A stretch of DNA of 64,000 nucleotides from Paenarthrobacter nitroguajacolicus (GTDB taxonomy: Bacteria > Actinomycetota > Actinomycetes > Actinomycetales > Micrococcaceae): NCBI RefSeq assembly GCF_029952445.1, contig NZ_JAQPPK010000002.1, positions 1-64,000 of the forward strand, given 5' to 3'. The notes under the pieces were generated by a model. That model saw only the letters and a list, made by a program, of their open reading frames with translations. It was not told the DNA's origin and did not search any database. The position numbers and the translations under genes were made by a program. Position 1 is the stretch's first letter, and each line of letters starts with the position of its first letter. Positions 61,268 through 64,000 of the stretch are shown piece by piece.

Positions 61268-61306
61268 AAGACCCGCACCGGTTCGCCGGTGCGGGTCTTT
61301 TGTTTT
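61268..61306 (+). terminator. Terminator after tRNA-Arg, UUCG loop
   Basis: AAGACCCGCACCGG (61268-61281) pairs perfectly with CCGGTGCGGGTCTT (61286-61299) around TTCG and is followed by TTGTTTT. Confidence 0.9.
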
Positions 61307-61330
61307 CCCCGAATGAACCCAACTAAGTAG

Positions 61331-61370
61331 CAGTTCAGGTCGTTTTGAGCGCTCAAAACGACCTGAACTG
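61331..61370. repeat. 40-bp perfect palindrome
   Basis: A loop-free palindrome: the left arm CAGTTCAGGTCGTTTTGAGC (61331-61350) is the exact reverse complement of 61351-61370. Pairing extends imperfectly to 61321-61380. It lies between the tRNA-Arg terminator and the 3' end of the FAH-family gene. There is no T-run, so it is not a standard terminator. Confidence 0.9.
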
Positions 61371-61394
61371 TTACCCAGTTCGGTGAGGGCGGGC

Positions 61395-62351
61395 CTAGAT
61401 GCCCGGAGTGAACGGCATCGGCGGAACGTAAGAACGCCTCCGCGCCTTGGGGATCCCGTGCACCGGAGCAGCTCCTCCCACCAGATTGGTCAACGTTCCC
61501 AGTCGCTCCACAGTCAGGCTCACCACGTCGTCCCGTTCCAGCGATGGCGGAGCCATTGACCCGTACCACCCCCAGAACTCGGACAGGCAGCCACCCCCGC
61601 TGGTGCCGGAACCCAGGATGTCGCCGCGACGAACCCACGTACCCCTGCTGGCGTAGGAAACGAGCTCGGCAAAGTTCCACGCCATATTGGCCAGGGAATC
61701 CGTGGCCAATACCCGTCCGTTCACGGAGACACTCATGGTGACATTCAAAAAGCCGTCAGAAGTGACGTCGGCAAGTTCGTCCTTCGTCACGAAAAAGGGC
61801 CCCAGGGACGTCGCAGTGTCCTTGCCCTTGGCCGGCCCCAGCCCGACCGTCATTTCACTGCGCTGCAGGTCCCGGGCTGACCAGTCGTTCAGGATCATGT
61901 AACCGGCAATGTGATTCCCGGCCTCCGCCACGGAAAGGTTGTTCCCGTCCTCGCCGATCACCGCTGCCACTTCCAACTCGAAGTCGAATTGCCGCGATCC
62001 CGGCGCCATGGGAACGGTGGCGTTGTGGCCTATCGCCGCGTGCGGGTTGGTGAAATAGAACGACGGCGCGTCGAACCAGGCGGGCGGAATGCCCTTATCG
62101 GGGGCTACTGATTTCAATGCCCCCTCCGTGTGCTGCTCAAAAGTAATGAAGTCCCGGATAGTGGTGACGTCAACAGGAGGCAGCAGTTCGACGGCACCGA
62201 ACTCCACAAGTTCGCCGTCCACCGGGACCCACGGGCGGGCAATCACTTCAAAAGCGTCCAGTCCTTCCGGATAAAGCCGGCCAGAAACCAAGTCAGGATT
62301 CGCCAGCCCAAGGCGGGGAACGCCGTCGAGCATTAACCGGAAGAATTTCAC
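61395..62351 (-). CDS. Fumarylacetoacetate hydrolase (FAH) family protein
   Basis: A 318-residue enzyme of the FAH fold, which hydrolyses C-C bonds in diketo acids or hydrates 2-keto-4-pentenoates. Motifs are FYFTNPHAAIGHNATV, the metal ligands in FDFELEVAAVIGEDG, YMILNDWSARDLQ, TSLGPFFVTKDEL and the C-terminal GDILGSGTSGGGC. GTG 62351 overlaps the stop of the cyclase gene by 4 bp (GTGA); the frame upstream lies within that gene. The operon (MFS, cyclase, FAH) points to catabolism of an aromatic acid or its ring-opened product (inference). Confidence 0.88.
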   Translation of the reverse strand: MKFFRLMLDGVPRLGLANPDLVSGRLYPEGLDAFEVIARPWVPVDGELVEFGAVELLPPVDVTTIRDFITFEQHTEGALKSVAPDKGIPPAWFDAPSFYFTNPHAAIGHNATVPMAPGSRQFDFELEVAAVIGEDGNNLSVAEAGNHIAGYMILNDWSARDLQRSEMTVGLGPAKGKDTATSLGPFFVTKDELADVTSDGFLNVTMSVSVNGRVLATDSLANMAWNFAELVSYASRGTWVRRGDILGSGTSGGGCLSEFWGWYGSMAPPSLERDDVVSLTVERLGTLTNLVGGAAPVHGIPKARRRSYVPPMPFTPGI

Positions 62352-63133
62352 GCCACCGACCCCGCATCCAGGATCGCGACCGCCCGCGTCCAGCCGGCGG
62401 AGGCTCCGTGGATTTTCACGGGGAAGCACGAGATCCGGAACCCCGTGGACGGCAGTACTTCAAGGTTGTTGAGTTTCTCGATATGGCAGTAGCCGATCTC
62501 CATCCCGGCTTTGTGGCCCTCCCAGATCAGTGAGTTGTCGCCGGTTTCCACGTACCGCTTGGCCGTATGGATGAAAGGAGCGTCCCAGCTCCACGCATCG
62601 GTGCCGGTGACACGGACGCCACGGCTGGTAAGGAAAAGGGTGGCTTCGCGGCCCATCCCGCACCCCTTGGTGAGGTAGTCGTCCGAGCCGTAGCGTGTGC
62701 CTGCCGCAGTATTGACCACCACTATGTCTCCCGGGGCCAGCTGGTGGCCGATCCGGTCAAGCTCGGCCTCGACGTCGGCAGCTGTGGCAACGTAGCCGTC
62801 CTCGAATTGGCGGAAGTCCAGTTTCACCCCGCGGCCGAAGCACCACTCGAGCGGCACCTCGTCAATGGTGATGGCACGCGCACCTCCGTCCATGGTGGAG
62901 GCGTAGTGGTACGGGGCATCCAGATGTGTACCTGTATGGGTGGTTGCGTTGATGCGCTCGATCGCCCAGCCTTCCTCCCCCGGAAGATCCTCCTCAGCCA
63001 TCCCCGGGAAGTAGGACACCAGGTCCTTGGCGGTTTCGCGGTGGGTGAGGTACTCAATTTGCGGCGTCATCCCGGGTGGGTCCGAGGCGATACCAGCACG
63101 AAGGCTGACGGAGAGGTCAATAAGGTCAGGCAT
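62348..63133 (-). CDS. Cyclase family (kynurenine-formamidase-like) metal hydrolase
   Basis: A 261-residue zinc/manganese-dependent hydrolase. The family motif HxGTHxDAP appears as TTHTGTHLDAPYHY, with GDIVVVNTAAGTRYG and GTDAWSWDAPF later. Members include bacterial kynurenine formamidase and isatin hydrolase; which one this is cannot be told. ATG 63133 has GAAGGA upstream and overlaps the MFS stop by 8 bp, while the gene's own stop overlaps the FAH start. All three are tightly coupled. Confidence 0.88.
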   Translation of the reverse strand: MPDLIDLSVSLRAGIASDPPGMTPQIEYLTHRETAKDLVSYFPGMAEEDLPGEEGWAIERINATTHTGTHLDAPYHYASTMDGGARAITIDEVPLEWCFGRGVKLDFRQFEDGYVATAADVEAELDRIGHQLAPGDIVVVNTAAGTRYGSDDYLTKGCGMGREATLFLTSRGVRVTGTDAWSWDAPFIHTAKRYVETGDNSLIWEGHKAGMEIGYCHIEKLNNLEVLPSTGFRISCFPVKIHGASAGWTRAVAILDAGSVA

Positions 63134-64000
63134 TGTTGACGGGTTCCTTCTGGAGGTAGGACGGGGACACGGAGTCGTCCGTGGACGCGCCGCGATGGGT
63201 ATGTGGCAGGAAGAGCATGAGGGCCCCACCCACGAGGAACACCGCACCGGACAGGATCAGCCCGGAGGAGAAGCCCCAGGCTGCCGCAATCCCGCCCATG
63301 GCAAGAGGTGCGAAGGCCGCCACTCCACGGCCGATGTTGAAGCAGAAGCCGGCGCCCGTGGTGCGGATCCTGGTGGGGTAGAGCTCTCCAAGGTAGGAGC
63401 CGAAAAGTCCGGCAAACGTCATGAAGAAGGCGTAGAGAGGCCCCATCCACAGCAGTGCCGCCTGGTTGGTGACCAGACCATACAACGGCATCAAAAATCC
63501 GGTGCCGGTGAGGGAGAGCATGATGGCGTTGCGGCGGCCGATTTTGTCCGCGATCCAGCCGAACACGATATAGCCGGCGAACATGCCGAGGTTGAGGATG
63601 GTCATGAAGAGGCTGACCTGCCGGGGATCGAGGCAGCGCTCGCTGGAGAGGTAACTGGGCATCCACGTTGACGCGCCATAGAAACCAACGAACGCGCAAA
63701 CAGCAACCAGGGTGGCGATGATGGTGCGGCGCCGATAACTGCCGGTGAACAGTTCCTTGGCGGTGACGTTGCGCGCCACCTCCTGCTGCGCACGCTCTGC
63801 AAGCCACGCTTTGGATTCGGGAAAGAAAAAGACCACCATCAGCAGCGGCAGCAGTGCGGACAACCCGGTGACCAGGAAGAGCAGCCGCCAATCGGGCATG
63901 AAGGCGCCCGCGATCAGTGCTGCTCCTGCGCCGCCCAGCGGATACGCGGCAAGCACGAAAGCCACCGCCCGCCCGCGCTGTTCGGCCGGCCAGGTTTCCA
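63126..64000 (-). CDS. MFS transporter, aromatic-acid/sugar-acid symporter-like (partial)
   Basis: The C-terminal ~291 residues of a 12-helix major facilitator; the N-terminus is outside the window. It shows ETWPAEQRGRAVAFVLAAYPLGG, MPDWRLLFLVTGLSALLPLL, a long central loop (FFFPESKAWLAERAQQ), FGWIADKIGRRNA and GELYPTRIRTTGAGFCFNIGR. This resembles the aromatic acid:H+ symporter and related families. It is first in the visible operon and probably imports the substrate of the cyclase and FAH enzymes (inference). Confidence 0.85.
   Translation of the reverse strand, partial: ETWPAEQRGRAVAFVLAAYPLGGAGAALIAGAFMPDWRLLFLVTGLSALLPLLMVVFFFPESKAWLAERAQQEVARNVTAKELFTGSYRRRTIIATLVAVCAFVGFYGASTWMPSYLSSERCLDPRQVSLFMTILNLGMFAGYIVFGWIADKIGRRNAIMLSLTGTGFLMPLYGLVTNQAALLWMGPLYAFFMTFAGLFGSYLGELYPTRIRTTGAGFCFNIGRGVAAFAPLAMGGIAAAWGFSSGLILSGAVFLVGGALMLFLPHTHRGASTDDSVSPSYLQKEPVNNA

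Overview
The window looks like a chromosomal segment of a high-GC soil actinobacterium of the Micrococcaceae, most likely the Arthrobacter / Paenarthrobacter / Pseudarthrobacter group. The signs are GTG and TTG starts, probable leaderless genes with a TAnnnT box 6-7 nt before the start codon, a bacterial proteasome activator ending in GQYL, a GTP-type PEP carboxykinase, and many ABC and MFS transporters with LacI, PadR and Lrp regulators. No phage, insertion sequence or CRISPR array was seen. This assignment rests on protein recognition by eye, not on a database search.

Layout. Positions 1-5077: the 5' part of a trans-sulfuration PLP enzyme, then tmk-holB, a secreted tripeptidyl-aminopeptidase-like lipoprotein and a phosphonatase-like HAD hydrolase. 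Positions 5290-7009: tRNA-Thr and a hipBA toxin-antitoxin pair behind three evenly spaced repeats. Positions 7019-15272: a catabolic cluster (acyl-CoA carboxyltransferase, CaiB CoA-transferase, M20 amidohydrolase, two membrane proteins, amidase, tandem Lrp regulator). Positions 15351-20359: Tat-exported PhoD and a formaldehyde/alcohol dehydrogenase cassette. Positions 20438-31378: a DUF1345 protein and a LacI-controlled operon that I read as levoglucosan (anhydroglucose) uptake and oxidation, ending in an ABM-fold protein coupled to an orphan sensor kinase.

Positions 31493-37836: aldo/keto reductase, Bpa, YbdD-CstA, PadR and quinone oxidoreductase. Positions 37938-40731: tRNA-Ser(TGA), a DUF3800 protein, a VOC protein and a lipoprotein. 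Positions 40915-51551: a 1510-residue exonuclease/5'-nucleotidase fusion, a CycA-type permease behind a tandem glycine riboswitch, an FAD/NAD(P)-binding protein and a prolyl oligopeptidase. Positions 51616-60902: tRNA-Ser(GCT), a DHA2 exporter, a RecQ helicase fused to a phosphoribosyltransferase motif, phosphomannomutase, two paralogous unknown proteins, an NsrR-like regulator and pckG. Positions 61188-64000: tRNA-Arg, a 40-bp perfect palindrome and a FAH / cyclase / MFS catabolic operon cut by the window edge.

How the parts fit. The best-supported system is 21100-31378. A LacI repressor is divergent from a promoter with a perfect TTGACA box, and three operators on one helical face overlap or follow it. 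The promoter drives a CUT2-type sugar ABC transporter and a dehydrogenase / isomerase / reductase trio. The last dehydrogenase has the length and catalytic Lys-Asp-His pattern I recall for levoglucosan dehydrogenase. The least understood parts are the Lrp/CaiB/carboxyltransferase cluster, the three-copy module at 57083-58449, and the ABM-kinase tail of the levoglucosan operon.
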